Notes: generated by a model from the letters alone, not told the origin. A stretch of DNA of 64,000 bases from Streptomyces sp. NBC_01335 (GCF_035953295.1 NZ_CP108370.1:5565001-5629000), one strand, 5' to 3'; shown: positions 52,031 through 63,146, counted from the stretch's first letter. Numbers and translations: made by a program.

Positions 52031-52390
52031 ACCGGGCCGAGTTGAGCTGACCGGCCGGGGCTGCGTACGCGCGTCGTGCGGGCGGGGCGCGCGCGTCGTG
52101 CGCGCCCGGCCGTCGGGGTGCGTCGCGCGGGGCCGTGGGGGCGGTGCGGATTCATCCGTGCGGGCGGCATCGCCGGTACCCGCACGGGCCCGCGCCGCTC
52201 ACCCGGGCCGGCGAACCGCCCGAGGCGTTCCCTTCGTGACCCCGGTGTTCCGTCGCAGGTCAGCAGGGTTGCCCGGATTACTTTTATGTCTGTGGCATAT
52301 GCCGATCTCCCTACCGGATCCGGCCATTCCGGGGACGGGATTCCCTCGGAACGGCTCCGGACCAGGTCTGCTCCGGCCATGATGGGGGGC
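52031..52390. other. intergenic region, no gene seen
   Basis: 360 bases upstream of the ATPase gene. One frame is open through it, but the translation is Arg/Gly-rich and unlike a protein, so I start the gene later. A less GC-rich patch near 52275-52320 is the likely promoter. Confidence 0.5.
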
Positions 52391-52906
52391 ATGGCGGGCC
52401 TGGAGGGTGGGGAGCAGTCGCGCGCGCACGGAAGTGCGACGGCGGCGCGGCGGGTATCGGTGTCGGAGGACGAACAGCCGAGCCATGTACTGGAGTTGTA
52501 CGGCAACCCGACCGACGAGGAGGGCGTGCGACTGCCGTCCCGTCCGGAGTCGGCGGCGACGGCCCGCAGGATCGCGTCGGCCGTGGTGCTGTGGCAGTGG
52601 AACCTCTCCCCGCAGCTCGCCGAGTACGCCGTCCTGCTCGTCTCGGAACTCGTCGGCAACGCCGTGCGGCACACCGGCGCGCAGTACTTCGGCCTGCGCA
52701 TGGAACGCCGCCGGGGCATGATCCGGATCGGGGTGCGCGACCCCTCGCGCGGCCTGCCGTGCCTGATGCCGGTGCGGGAGATGGACGTGAGCGGGCGGGG
52801 CCTCTTCCTCGTCGACAAGCTCTCCGACCGCTGGGGGGTCGACCTGCTGCCGCGCGGCAAGATCACCTGGTTCGAGATGCGGATCTCCGACCGCACCGAC
52901 CGGTAG
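52391..52906 (+). CDS. HATPase_c anti-sigma-factor-type protein
   Basis: 171 aa from ATG (MAGLEGGEQ); ATGs at 52379 and 52382 are alternatives. It has the ATP-binding fold of the anti-sigma/serine-kinase group: VLLVSELVGNAVRHTG (N box) and VSGRGLFLVDKLSDRWGVD (G box). Streptomyces encodes many such RsbW-like proteins with unknown partners. No anti-anti-sigma gene or sigma factor is adjacent. The N-terminal ~60 residues are variable. A hairpin terminator follows. Confidence 0.88.
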   Translation: MAGLEGGEQSRAHGSATAARRVSVSEDEQPSHVLELYGNPTDEEGVRLPSRPESAATARRIASAVVLWQWNLSPQLAEYAVLLVSELVGNAVRHTGAQYFGLRMERRRGMIRIGVRDPSRGLPCLMPVREMDVSGRGLFLVDKLSDRWGVDLLPRGKITWFEMRISDRTDR

Positions 52907-52939
52907 GGCGTCCTCGCGCTCACCGCTCCCGGTACACGC

Positions 52940-52981
52940 AGAAGCCCCCGTCCGCCGTGGTCCGGCGAGCTGGGGGCTTCT
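52940..52981 (+). terminator. terminator after the ATPase gene
   Basis: A 10-bp stem (AGAAGCCCCC / GGGGGCTTCT, 52940-52949 with 52972-52981) encloses an inner CGCCG/CGGCG stem. It begins 34 bases after the stop codon. Confidence 0.8.
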
Positions 52982-53378
52982 GTGGGGGGCCGTGAAATGG
53001 GGGGTGGTTCACGGCCGCGTGCATGACCTGTGCTCGGGTCGGAGGAGGTCGTGGGACGACTATGGCACATCAGTCCTCAGGAAACCAAAGGTACATTTCG
53101 GGCAATGAGGGACCAATCTGCTCTTTTGGTATGTGAATCGTAGGTGTCATCGAGAAAACCCCTGGCATTCAGTGAATGAATATGGGGTTCAGTGGATGAT
53201 TCGTAGACGCCTCGTGAAGGGCGACGATCGCCGATCCATCGGTCCGCCCTACGGTCCGGCTGTCCGCCCGGCTGTCCGCCCGACCGTCGGTCCGGCTCTC
53301 CACCGGCCGCCGCAGGGGTGGGCGCGTCCGCCCGTTAATCTGACCACCGTCAATCGGACAAGCGATAGGGGCGGAAAA
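52982..53378. other. intergenic region, likely promoter of the EF-hand gene
   Basis: No gene seen. The part 53080-53220 is clearly less GC-rich than its surroundings. It holds ATTCAGTGAAT, an 11-base palindrome at 53167-53177, and a related TTCAGTGGATGATT shortly after. Frames open through it lack protein-like composition, so the EF-hand gene is started at 53379. Confidence 0.5.
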
Positions 53379-53594
53379 GTGGCGGACATCGAGTCGGCAC
53401 GCAAGGCGTTCGAGCATTTCGACCAGAACGGTGACGGCCTCATCACGGCCTCCGAGTACAAGAGCGCCATGGCGCGGCTGGGCGACCCGTTCGTCACCGA
53501 GACGGTCGCCCAGGCGATCATCAACTCCCACGACGCCAACGGTGACGGCCTGCTCACCTTCGACGAGTTCTGGGCCTCGCAGAACAAGGGCTGA
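53379..53594 (+). CDS. EF-hand calcium-binding protein
   Basis: 71 aa from GTG (MADIESARKAF), with GGGGCGGA upstream. It has two canonical EF-hand loops, DQNGDGLITASE and DANGDGLLTFDE, each with all the expected acidic positions. It is a calmodulin-half-sized calcium buffer or sensor, as known for small Streptomyces Ca-binding proteins. The last two sense codons and the stop lie in the first copy of a 42-bp repeat. Confidence 0.93.
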   Translation: MADIESARKAFEHFDQNGDGLITASEYKSAMARLGDPFVTETVAQAIINSHDANGDGLLTFDEFWASQNKG

Positions 53595-53686
53595 GCCCGA
53601 CCGGTCACGGCCCGAACTCCACGGGACGAGGGCTGAGCCCGACCGGTCACGGCTCCAACCCGACGGGACGGGGGCTGAGCCCGACG
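53588..53686 (+). repeat. 42-bp tandem repeat spanning the EF-hand stop codon
   Basis: A 42-base unit starting GGGCTGAGCCCGACCGG begins at 53588, again at 53630 and, partially, at 53672. The first copy includes the TGA stop of the EF-hand gene. Because 42 is a multiple of three, each copy has an in-frame TGA. Confidence 0.85.
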
Positions 53687-53735
53687 CGGGGCGAGCCCGG
53701 GCCCGGCGGGCCGGGGCCGAACCGTCGGCGGGGGT

Positions 53736-53759
53736 CCCCGGCCCCGTGGCGGGCCGGGG
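53736..53759. terminator. hairpin between EF-hand and carboxylesterase genes
   Basis: A 9-bp stem (CCCCGGCCC / GGGCCGGGG) with a 6-base loop lies 15 bases beyond the carboxylesterase stop. It may end both convergent transcripts. Confidence 0.6.
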
Positions 53760-53773
53760 CTCACCCGTGGAAC

Positions 53774-55249
53774 TCAGCCCGCCACCCGGTACGGCGACCA
53801 GCCGCGCAGCTCGTCGTCGCGGGGCGCCTCCACCACGGCCGGAGCGCCCGGACCGAACGCCATCACCGGCCGCCGCGCGTCCCAGGCGTCCCACCCCGGA
53901 TCACCGGTGGCCGCGAACCGCACCCAGGCCGCGTGCATCGCGTCCGCCAGCTCCTGCGGGGCGTGCGGACCGGCCAGCGCCACGGAGTCCGGATGGGCCA
54001 GGGTGTCGAAGACGAAGCCGATCTCCAGGGCGTGGCAGGCACCCAGATGCCGCACGGGGGAGGGCCAGCCGAACTCGTAGAGGTACGTACGGCCCGGGGC
54101 GCCCACCCGCGCGTCCGCCAGGACGTTCAGCGGCACCCTCAACAACAGGTCCGTCGCGAGCGCGCCGAGCAGCTCGCCCGGTGTGGCGTCCGGGCGGTTG
54201 GCCCGGTACACGCGCGCCGTCGCGCCCGGCACCCCGAACTTCAGCAGCGCCAGCCGCAGCCGTACGCGCCCGAGGCGCTCGGTGAGCCCACTGGGCACGA
54301 ACCAGAGGCGGTACTCCTCGGTGTTCGTCCCCATCAGCAGATCCACCCCGCCCGCCGCGCCCTTGCGCAGCGCCTCGGCCGGGTCGCGGGGGAGCAGGTC
54401 GCCGTCGACCACGATCCGGAACGCGTTGCGGCCGGTCAACGGGTTCCCGCCGCGGGTCACCTCGCTCTGCGCGGCCAGCAGCGCGGACGGTTCCACGGCC
54501 GCCAGCGCCGCGGCCGTCGCCGGAACGCCCAGGCGCCGGGCGACGAGCTCCGTCGTACGGCGTCCCGCCTCGGGCGTCGGCGCGTCCGGCGCCCCGCTCT
54601 GCAGCACCGCCCGCCGGAACAGTCCCGCCGCCCTCGGCGCGGCGAGCAGCGCGGCGATGCTCACCGCCCCCGCCGACTCGCCCGCCACCGTCACCCGCCC
54701 CGGATCGCCCCCGAACGCCCCGATGTTGTCCCGTACCCACTCCAGCGCGGCCAGCTGATCGAGCAGCCCGAGATTGGCGGGGGCGTCCGGAAGCACCCCG
54801 AACCCCTCGATCCCCAGGCGGTAGTTGACCGAGACCAGCACCACCCCGTCCCGGGCGAACGCCGTCCCGTCGTAGACCGGGACGGCGGAGGACCCGTGCA
54901 GCAGCGAGCCGCCGTGTATCCAGACGAGCACCGGCAGCCCGGTCCGCTCCGGGCCGGGCGTCCAGACGTTGAGGTTGAGCCACTCGTCCCCGGGCACCTC
55001 GGGGTCCGGCAGCAGGGCGTCCAGGGGCGGGTCGTACGGCCGCTTCGGTGCGGTCGGCCCGAACGCGACGGCCTCCCGCACCCCCGCCCACCGCTCGGGC
55101 GGCTCCGGCGCCCGGAACCTGCGGGCGCCCACGGGGGCGGCCGCGTACGGGACGCCCCGGAAGACCGCCACCCCGTTCTCCCGGACTCCGCGCACGGTTC
55201 CGTGGAGGGTGGCGACGGTCGGGCGGTCGTCCGGATGTCTCTCGCGCAT
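53774..55249 (-). CDS. type B carboxylesterase
   Basis: 491 aa starting MRERHPDDR. The type-B carboxylesterase layout is clear: RGVPYAAAPVGARRF, the oxyanion motif VWIHGGSLLHGS, the nucleophile elbow TVAGESAGA, and later the acid in GTNTEEYRLW and His in GACHALEIGFVF. No signal peptide is seen, so it is probably cytoplasmic. It hydrolyses carboxylic esters; the natural substrate is unknown. It is divergent from the formylglycine-generating enzyme. Confidence 0.92.
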   Translation of the reverse strand: MRERHPDDRPTVATLHGTVRGVRENGVAVFRGVPYAAAPVGARRFRAPEPPERWAGVREAVAFGPTAPKRPYDPPLDALLPDPEVPGDEWLNLNVWTPGPERTGLPVLVWIHGGSLLHGSSAVPVYDGTAFARDGVVLVSVNYRLGIEGFGVLPDAPANLGLLDQLAALEWVRDNIGAFGGDPGRVTVAGESAGAVSIAALLAAPRAAGLFRRAVLQSGAPDAPTPEAGRRTTELVARRLGVPATAAALAAVEPSALLAAQSEVTRGGNPLTGRNAFRIVVDGDLLPRDPAEALRKGAAGGVDLLMGTNTEEYRLWFVPSGLTERLGRVRLRLALLKFGVPGATARVYRANRPDATPGELLGALATDLLLRVPLNVLADARVGAPGRTYLYEFGWPSPVRHLGACHALEIGFVFDTLAHPDSVALAGPHAPQELADAMHAAWVRFAATGDPGWDAWDARRPVMAFGPGAPAVVEAPRDDELRGWSPYRVAG

Positions 55250-55378
55250 GTGCGTCGGCCCTTTCGCGGTGCCCGCCAGGATCGGGTGCCCTTCAGAATG
55301 GGGTACTTCCCCGCCGGACGCAGTCCGAAGAGCCGGCGGGCGGGCGGACCGGGACCCGGCAGAGCCCGCGGGGTGGAC

Positions 55379-55404
55379 GGACCAGGACCAGGACCAGGAC
55401 CAGG
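55379..55404. repeat. GGACCA hexanucleotide repeat
   Basis: Just over four perfect GGACCA units lie in the 299-base gap between the divergent carboxylesterase and FGE genes. The gap shows no other gene. Confidence 0.8.
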
Positions 55405-55548
55405 CCGCTCGCGGCCGCGAGGTGGACCCGGACCCGCCGACGACGTGCGCGGGCGTTCCCGCGATCCTGGACGCGGGCGCGCCGCCGCCCACCGGCCCCG
55501 TACCGCAGAACGTCACCCAAGGCAGAACGTCACCACCGGAGCTTCCGC

Positions 55549-56511
55549 ATGAGCACGTCCGACCGCCCCTGTTGCGCCCCCGGCCGCACCCCGCACGGCA
55601 CCGACCACGGCACCGATCCCGGCCCCGCGCTGCTCGGCATACCCGCCGTCCCGCCGCCCCCGGGTGACGTACGGGCCCCCGGGCACACCTTGGCCGAACT
55701 GCCCGGCGGGACCTTCTGGATGGGCGACGCCTTCGACGAGGGGTACCGGGCCGACCACGAGGGCCCGGCCCGGCGGGTCGCCGTCGCCGCCTTCGCCATC
55801 GACACCACCGCCGTCAGCAACGCGCAGTTCGCCGCGTTCGTCCGGGCCACCGGACACCGCACCGACGCCGAACGCTTCGGCAGCTCCTTCGTCTTCCACC
55901 AGCTCGTCCACCCCGACGCCCGGCGCCACGTCGTCGGCACCGTCCCCGGAGCCCCCTGGTGGCTCGGCGTGGAGGGCGCCTCCTGGTCCGCCCCCGAAGG
56001 CCCCGGATCCGGCGTCGAGGACCGCGCCGGCCACCCCGTCGTCCACGTCTCCCACGACGACGCCCTCGCCTACTGCGCCTGGGCGGGACTGCGCCTGCCC
56101 ACCGAGGCGGAGTGGGAGTACGCCGCCCGGGGCGGGCTGAACAGCGCCCGCTACCCGTGGGGCGACGAGTTCACCCCCGGCGGCGAGGAACGCTGCAACA
56201 CCTGGCTCGGCGACTTCCCGCACCGCTCCGACCGGCCCGGCGGCCCCGGCACCGTACCCGTCACCGCCTACCCGCCCAACGGCCACGGCCTCCACAACAC
56301 CTCGGGCAACGTCTGGGAGTGGTGCGCCGACGCCTTCGGCCCCGGTGAACGCGTCATCCGCGGCGGCTCCTACCTCTGCCACGCCTCCTACTGCAACCGC
56401 TACCGGGTCGCCGCCCGCTCCCACAACACCCCCGACTCTTCCACCGGCCACGGCGGGTTCCGGTGCGCCCGCGACACGAGCACGACGACAGTGAGCACGA
56501 CGACGCCGTGA
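55549..56511 (+). CDS. formylglycine-generating enzyme (sulfatase-modifying factor)
   Basis: 320 aa from ATG (MSTSDRPCCAPG). The FGE/SUMF1 fold is complete: GGTFWMGD, RLPTEAEWEYAARGG, and NTSGNVWEWCAD. The active-site segment RGGSYLCHASYCNRYRVAAR keeps the paired cysteines that bind copper and oxidise a substrate Cys to formylglycine, followed by SHNTPDSSTGHGGFRC. It should therefore be an active FGE and not just a C-lectin relative. No sulfatase gene is seen in the window. The C terminus is a Thr/Ser run. Confidence 0.93.
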   Translation: MSTSDRPCCAPGRTPHGTDHGTDPGPALLGIPAVPPPPGDVRAPGHTLAELPGGTFWMGDAFDEGYRADHEGPARRVAVAAFAIDTTAVSNAQFAAFVRATGHRTDAERFGSSFVFHQLVHPDARRHVVGTVPGAPWWLGVEGASWSAPEGPGSGVEDRAGHPVVHVSHDDALAYCAWAGLRLPTEAEWEYAARGGLNSARYPWGDEFTPGGEERCNTWLGDFPHRSDRPGGPGTVPVTAYPPNGHGLHNTSGNVWEWCADAFGPGERVIRGGSYLCHASYCNRYRVAARSHNTPDSSTGHGGFRCARDTSTTTVSTTTP

Positions 56512-56529
56512 GCACGACGCCGTGAGTAC

Positions 56530-56574
56530 GACAGCGCGCCCCGGCCGGGAGTCCACCGGCCGGGGCGCGCTGTC
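56530..56574. terminator. bidirectional terminator, FGE / amidase
   Basis: A perfect 19-bp stem with a 7-base loop (56530-56548 with 56556-56574) lies between the convergent FGE and amidase genes, the longest stem of this kind in the window. Confidence 0.9.
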
Positions 56575-56595
56575 ACAAGCAGTGCCGTGCGAGCG

Positions 56596-58923
56596 TTACT
56601 TGAGGTAGACCAGTCCGTCCGTGGTGATGGCGGGCCGGCCGCTCGTGCCGACCACGACCAGCTTCACCGTGTGCTTGGCGGCGCTGGACCAGGTGGTCGT
56701 CCAGATCGCGTCGCGGTACTTGGTGGTCGAGGACTTCAGGTCCACCGTGGCCGTCTTCTTGCCGTCCACGTAGACGTACACCTGCCCCGAGGTCGAGGCG
56801 CGCGAGACGACGAGCGCCGCCGACCGGCCGGTGAACGTCCAGGTCATGCTCGCGTTCTTGGCACTGCTGGAGTACGACTTCCCGCCGAGGTAGCTCGACG
56901 AGGACTTCGCGGTCCACGTGCCCGTCCGCGTGGTGGAGGTCTCCTGGAGGATGACCGGGGTGCCGATCACCGAGGCGGCGGCGGAGTTGCCCGCGCGGTC
57001 GTACGCCGTCATCTTCCAGGTCGTCGACACACCCGGCTTGGCGGTCTGGGCGGCGCTGGTCGTCGTCGCCGTGAAGGTCTTCGCCACCGGGGCGGTGAGC
57101 CGGACCTCCTTGAGCGCGATCCCGTCCGCGGCCTTCCACTTCAGCGTGAGGGGAACCGCCGTCGTGTTGACCGTGCCGGCGCTCAGCGCCAGCGAGGGCT
57201 TCGTGGTGAAGGCGGGCGCCGTCTTCTCGGCGACCACGGTCGCGGCGGCCGAGACGGCCGTCCTGCCCGACTGGTGCGTCGCACGGACCTGCACCTTGTG
57301 GGTGCCGACGGCGAGCGTCGCCGAGGCGGAGGTGGTGCTGCCGTTCGTGGTCGCGACCACCTTGCCGTCCACCAGCAGTTCGTACTTCGCGACGAGGGCG
57401 GCCGGAGTGGTCGACGTCCAGGCGACCTTGACGCTCGACTGCGTGTACGTCGTCGAGCCCGAGGTGCTGCTCCCGGTGACCGAGGAGACGGCCAGACCGG
57501 TGACCGGACCCGCCGCGGCGGTACGGATCGCGCCCAACTGCCCGTAGAGCGCGGTGCCGGGGCACTCGGTGTTGAAGCCGTCGCGGTGACCGGAGATCTG
57601 GTTGAAGGTGTAGCTCTTCCCGGCGGTGTACGCGATGCCGGTGCCGCTCGACTGGGTCGCGCCGGCCACCAGCGTCGTCTTGCCGGCCGGGTCGCCCTTG
57701 TACTGGCCGAGCTTCCACGCGGCGAGCCGGGCCACCGCCGTGGTCGCGGCGGTCGCGGCCTTGGTGTCGGTGTACATGCCGATGACCGCGATACCGGCCG
57801 TCTCACGGTTGAAGCCGTAGGTGTGAGCGCCGAACACCGGCTGGTCCACACCGCCCTTGCGGCCCTCGAAGATCGTCCCGCACTTGTCGACGATGAAGTT
57901 GTAGCCCAGGTCCTTCCAGCCGTTCGACTGGACGTGGAAGGCGTGCAGGCTCCGCATGATGGCGGGGGAGTCCGCACAGGAGTAGTCGTTCGTCTGCGCG
58001 GTGTGGTGCACGAACACGGCCTTGACCGACGTCGTGTACTCCGGCGCCTCGTCGTTGAGCTTCTCGTTCGCGCCCCAGCCGGCCCTGCTGACGATCGGCG
58101 GCCTCGGCATCGTGGACACCGGCGCGGGCGTCACGGTCGGCGAGGGAGCGGCCGTCGTCGGGGTCGGCGCCGGAGTGGTCGGCGTCGCCGACGCGCTCGG
58201 CGCCCCGGTGGTGGGCGCCGCCGTCGTCGGGTCCGCCGTCGGCTCGTCGGTGGCCGCGCCGGTCTCGCCGGTCTCCGGGGTGTTCCCGGGCGCCGGGGTC
58301 TCGGGAGTCTCCGGCGCCGACACGGTGTCCGTCGGGGTGGGCTCGGTGGTCTCGCCGTCCTCGGCGGAACCCTCCGTACCCGCCGGCATGTCCTGGGCGA
58401 ACGCGGCGGTTTCCGCGTCGAGCCCGGAGCTACCGGGGTCGACGGTGTCCAGGCGGAGACCGGCGGGCAGACCGGCGGAGGAGGTGCCCCCGGAGGTCAC
58501 CCGGACCTCCACACCGTTCGACGCCCCGACCCAGCGCGGCTCGGTGGTGCCCCGCACACCGGCCTGGCCGGTCTCGGTGCGCCCGTCCACATCCGTCGCC
58601 AGCGGCAGCCAGCCGGTCCACTCGCCGGTGGCCACCGAGCGGGTCCGTGCCTCGACGGTGCCGGAGACCTTGGCCGCCGGGTCGGTCCAGGTGACGCCCA
58701 GCAGGCTGAAGGGCTTGGTGTCCTTCTGCTCGAAGCGGGCGGATTCCCCGTCCGCCGACACCTTGAGCTCGTTCTTGTGCACGTCGACCCGCGCCGGGGC
58801 GGACTTGGCGTCCACGCTCCCGTGGGTGTCGTCGGTGCCCGTGACCCCCTGGAACACGAGGACACCCGCAACGGCCGCCGTCGCGACGGCCGCCGTTGCC
58901 CATATTCTTCGCTTCGATCTCAC
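56596..58923 (-). CDS. secreted PGRP-type N-acetylmuramoyl-L-alanine amidase
   Basis: 775 aa from GTG (MRSKRRIWATAAV), which opens a signal peptide. After a beta-rich N-terminal domain (~45-170) comes a long Thr/Pro/Ala linker (~190-280). The amidase_2/PGRP domain follows (~285-450), with VFVHHTAQTND, NFIVDKCGTIFEGR and ISGHRDGFNTECPG (zinc ligands His/His/Cys). The rest contains Ig-like modules and a C-terminal domain ending TTDGLVYLK. It cleaves the amide bond between MurNAc and L-Ala in peptidoglycan outside the cell. Confidence 0.92.
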   Translation of the reverse strand: MRSKRRIWATAAVATAAVAGVLVFQGVTGTDDTHGSVDAKSAPARVDVHKNELKVSADGESARFEQKDTKPFSLLGVTWTDPAAKVSGTVEARTRSVATGEWTGWLPLATDVDGRTETGQAGVRGTTEPRWVGASNGVEVRVTSGGTSSAGLPAGLRLDTVDPGSSGLDAETAAFAQDMPAGTEGSAEDGETTEPTPTDTVSAPETPETPAPGNTPETGETGAATDEPTADPTTAAPTTGAPSASATPTTPAPTPTTAAPSPTVTPAPVSTMPRPPIVSRAGWGANEKLNDEAPEYTTSVKAVFVHHTAQTNDYSCADSPAIMRSLHAFHVQSNGWKDLGYNFIVDKCGTIFEGRKGGVDQPVFGAHTYGFNRETAGIAVIGMYTDTKAATAATTAVARLAAWKLGQYKGDPAGKTTLVAGATQSSGTGIAYTAGKSYTFNQISGHRDGFNTECPGTALYGQLGAIRTAAAGPVTGLAVSSVTGSSTSGSTTYTQSSVKVAWTSTTPAALVAKYELLVDGKVVATTNGSTTSASATLAVGTHKVQVRATHQSGRTAVSAAATVVAEKTAPAFTTKPSLALSAGTVNTTAVPLTLKWKAADGIALKEVRLTAPVAKTFTATTTSAAQTAKPGVSTTWKMTAYDRAGNSAAASVIGTPVILQETSTTRTGTWTAKSSSSYLGGKSYSSSAKNASMTWTFTGRSAALVVSRASTSGQVYVYVDGKKTATVDLKSSTTKYRDAIWTTTWSSAAKHTVKLVVVGTSGRPAITTDGLVYLK

Positions 58924-59157
58924 GTTTGATTCCCCGAGGACGATGATGAGAGAGCGGCGATCCGTCGGTCGGGGTTCTTCCCGGGGCGTGGTCGGTGCGG
59001 CGTCCGCTGCGGACGCGCCAACCCTCGGGAACCGGCCGACCCGGTGGCGCCGGAGGGACAGTCTCGCACGGGAGTTCACCCGAACGGGTGACGGCTCGGT
59101 CGAGCGTGCGTCATGGAGTGGAACGTCCGAGGGCGACCGGGGACGGCCCTGGGCGGG

Positions 59158-59201
59158 ATGCGGCTTCCGGGGTTCCGCCGCCGAAATTCCGGAAGCCGCA
59201 T
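59158..59201 (-). terminator. terminator of the terpene synthase gene
   Basis: A perfect 13-bp stem (ATGCGGCTTCCGG / CCGGAAGCCGCAT) with an 18-base loop lies about 100 bases after the terpene synthase stop, in the 379-base gap before the amidase gene. Nothing else is seen in that gap apart from the expected amidase promoter. Confidence 0.75.
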
Positions 59202-59302
59202 GCCGAGGGCGCGTCGCGCGCCTGATCGGGTCCTCGGGAGGCTCTCTCCTCAGGATCCACCGGACGCCCGCGGCGCCCGGCGAGGGGTCCGCGCGGGACC
59301 GT

Positions 59303-60974
<1,672 letters not shown>

Positions 60975-63146
60975 GTGCCGGACGACGACCTCCCGTCGGC
61001 GGTCCCTTCGGGCGACCCGGCACCCCCCGCTCTGCTGCACGCCCTCGTGACCGCCCCCGTCATCCGTACGTACCTGGTCGACCGGGACCTGCGCATCGTC
61101 CGGGCCGGCGCGCTGACCTTCGGCGAGGCCCCGGACCGGGTGGTCGGGCAGCTCCTCACCGACGTGTTCCGGCTGGATGACCCGGACGCGGCGGTACGCG
61201 CCCTCGGACCGGTCACCCCGGAGCACCCCGGCGCCGCATCGCCCCGGCAGGCCGCGTCCGCGCAGGACGTCGCATCCGCGTACCCCGGCGAGCGCGGCGC
61301 CAGTCCCGTCGGCGTGGTCAGGGCACACCGCACCGACCCGGCCGGCACCGACCGCACCTTCGCCGTCGCGTTCCACCCGTCGGCCGCCGACTCCGACACG
61401 GACACCACCGCACTGCCCGGCGCCTGGGCCCCGGGACCGGCGGCGCTGCTCGTGCTGGCCGCGGACATCACCGCCCAGGAGCGCAACTACGCCCGCGCCG
61501 CCGCCCTCGACGCCGTACGCGAACGCGTCGGCCAGTCCCTCGACCTCGCCGTCACCTGCGAGGAACTGGTCATGGCGCTCGTCCCCGGGTTCGCCGACAT
61601 CGCGGTCGTCGAGATCGTGGACGACGTGCTGCGCGGCGCCGACGCGCCCGCCGGCCCGCCGCCCCGGGGCACCCCGCTGCGCCGCATCGCGTTCCGGGGC
61701 CCCCTCGGCTCGGGCGGGGCCGCCCACCCGGTGGGCGACGTACGGGAGATGCCGCACCCGACCCCGTACTCCCTCTCCCTCGGCGACCTCAGCCCCCGCC
61801 TGGTGCAGCTCACCCCCGGCCTGCCCTGGTACGAGACCGACCCCGACCGGGCCAGGTCCATCGAGGAGTTCGGGTCGCACTCGATGATCGTGGCGCCTCT
61901 GGCGCTGCGCGGCACCGCGCTCGGCGTCGTCAGCTTCTACCGGTGCGGCGGGAGCGAGCCGTACGACGAGGGCGACCTCTCCTTCGGGGTGACGCTCGCC
62001 GCGCACACCGCACTGAGCGTCGACAACGCGCGGCGCTACGAACGCGACCACACCGTCGCCTCCACCGTCCAGCGCCGACTGCTGCCGGCCGGCCCCGCGT
62101 CCCCGATCGCCGTCGACACCGCCCACGTCTACCTGCCCGGGCGCAACAGCGGCAGCTGGTTCGACACCATCTCCCTCTCCGGCGCGCGGACCGCCCTCGT
62201 CGTCGGCCGGGTCGACGGCCAGGGCGTGCAGACCGCGACGACCATGGGCCAACTGCGCACCGCCGTCCGCACACTCGCCGCCCTCGACCTCTCGCCCGAG
62301 GAACTGTTCTCCCGGCTCAACGACATCGCCGTCCAGCTCGCCGAGGAGCGGGCGGCGCTCCCCGTCGGCGACGCCCTGCGCCACCGGCCCCTCAGGGCGA
62401 CCTGCCTCTACGGGGAGTACGACCCGTTCACCCGGCTCTGGACGGTGGCCCGGGCCGGGGCGCCGATCCCCCACATCGTCCGTCCGGACGGCACCCCGCA
62501 CCCCTTCGACCTGCCCGAAGGACCACCGCTCTCCGCGACCGAGAACGCCCCCTTCTCCACCGCCGAGATCACCCTCGAACCGGGCAGCCTCATCGTCATG
62601 CACAGCGGCGGCAGCAACCTGCGCGACCGCCCGGGCCTGCGCCCCGTCGACGAGGTGCTCACGCCGACCGACCGGGACCTGCAGGAGATCGCCGACGCCA
62701 TCATGTACAACTACCGGCCCGTCGCCCACCCGGAAGGCGCGGTGCTGCTCCTCGCCCGCCCCAGCGAGGTCAGCGCCGCCCAGGTGGTCACCATCGAGCT
62801 CGACGACGACGCGGGCGCCCCGGCGAAGGCCCGTACCGTGACCCGCTCGCACCTGGCCGAGTGGAAGGTCCCCAAGGACGCGCTGTACGCGGTCGAGCTC
62901 ATCGTCAGCGAACTCGTCACCAACGCCGTGCGCTACGGCACCCCGCCGCTCTCCCTGCGCCTGGTCCGTACCCAGACCCTCACCTGCGAGGTCCGCGACG
63001 CCAGCCTCGTCGCCCCCCATCTGCGCCACGCCCGGGCCGGTGACGAGGGCGGCCGGGGCCTGTTCATCATGTCCCAGCTCGCCTCCCGCTGGGGCACCCG
63101 CTACACCCACGACGCGAAGATCATCTGGGCCGAGGTGGAGCTGTAG
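60975..63146 (+). CDS. PAS-GAF-SpoIIE-HATPase protein with inactive-looking phosphatase domain
   Basis: 723 aa from GTG (MPDDDLPSAVPSG); ATG 60711 is an alternative. A PAS-like domain (~25-175) and GAF domain (~185-350) lead to a SpoIIE/PP2C-type domain (~360-590) and a C-terminal HATPase (~600-723) with VSELVTNAVRYG and GGRGLFIMSQLASRWG. In the phosphatase, the usual metal-binding Asp positions are changed: GGDWYD reads SGSWFD, GDVXGHG reads GRVDGQG, and YTDG reads HSGG. The ATPase end looks intact. The family normally controls anti-anti-sigma phosphorylation; here it may only sense and bind or act as a kinase. Confidence 0.85.
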   Translation: MPDDDLPSAVPSGDPAPPALLHALVTAPVIRTYLVDRDLRIVRAGALTFGEAPDRVVGQLLTDVFRLDDPDAAVRALGPVTPEHPGAASPRQAASAQDVASAYPGERGASPVGVVRAHRTDPAGTDRTFAVAFHPSAADSDTDTTALPGAWAPGPAALLVLAADITAQERNYARAAALDAVRERVGQSLDLAVTCEELVMALVPGFADIAVVEIVDDVLRGADAPAGPPPRGTPLRRIAFRGPLGSGGAAHPVGDVREMPHPTPYSLSLGDLSPRLVQLTPGLPWYETDPDRARSIEEFGSHSMIVAPLALRGTALGVVSFYRCGGSEPYDEGDLSFGVTLAAHTALSVDNARRYERDHTVASTVQRRLLPAGPASPIAVDTAHVYLPGRNSGSWFDTISLSGARTALVVGRVDGQGVQTATTMGQLRTAVRTLAALDLSPEELFSRLNDIAVQLAEERAALPVGDALRHRPLRATCLYGEYDPFTRLWTVARAGAPIPHIVRPDGTPHPFDLPEGPPLSATENAPFSTAEITLEPGSLIVMHSGGSNLRDRPGLRPVDEVLTPTDRDLQEIADAIMYNYRPVAHPEGAVLLLARPSEVSAAQVVTIELDDDAGAPAKARTVTRSHLAEWKVPKDALYAVELIVSELVTNAVRYGTPPLSLRLVRTQTLTCEVRDASLVAPHLRHARAGDEGGRGLFIMSQLASRWGTRYTHDAKIIWAEVEL

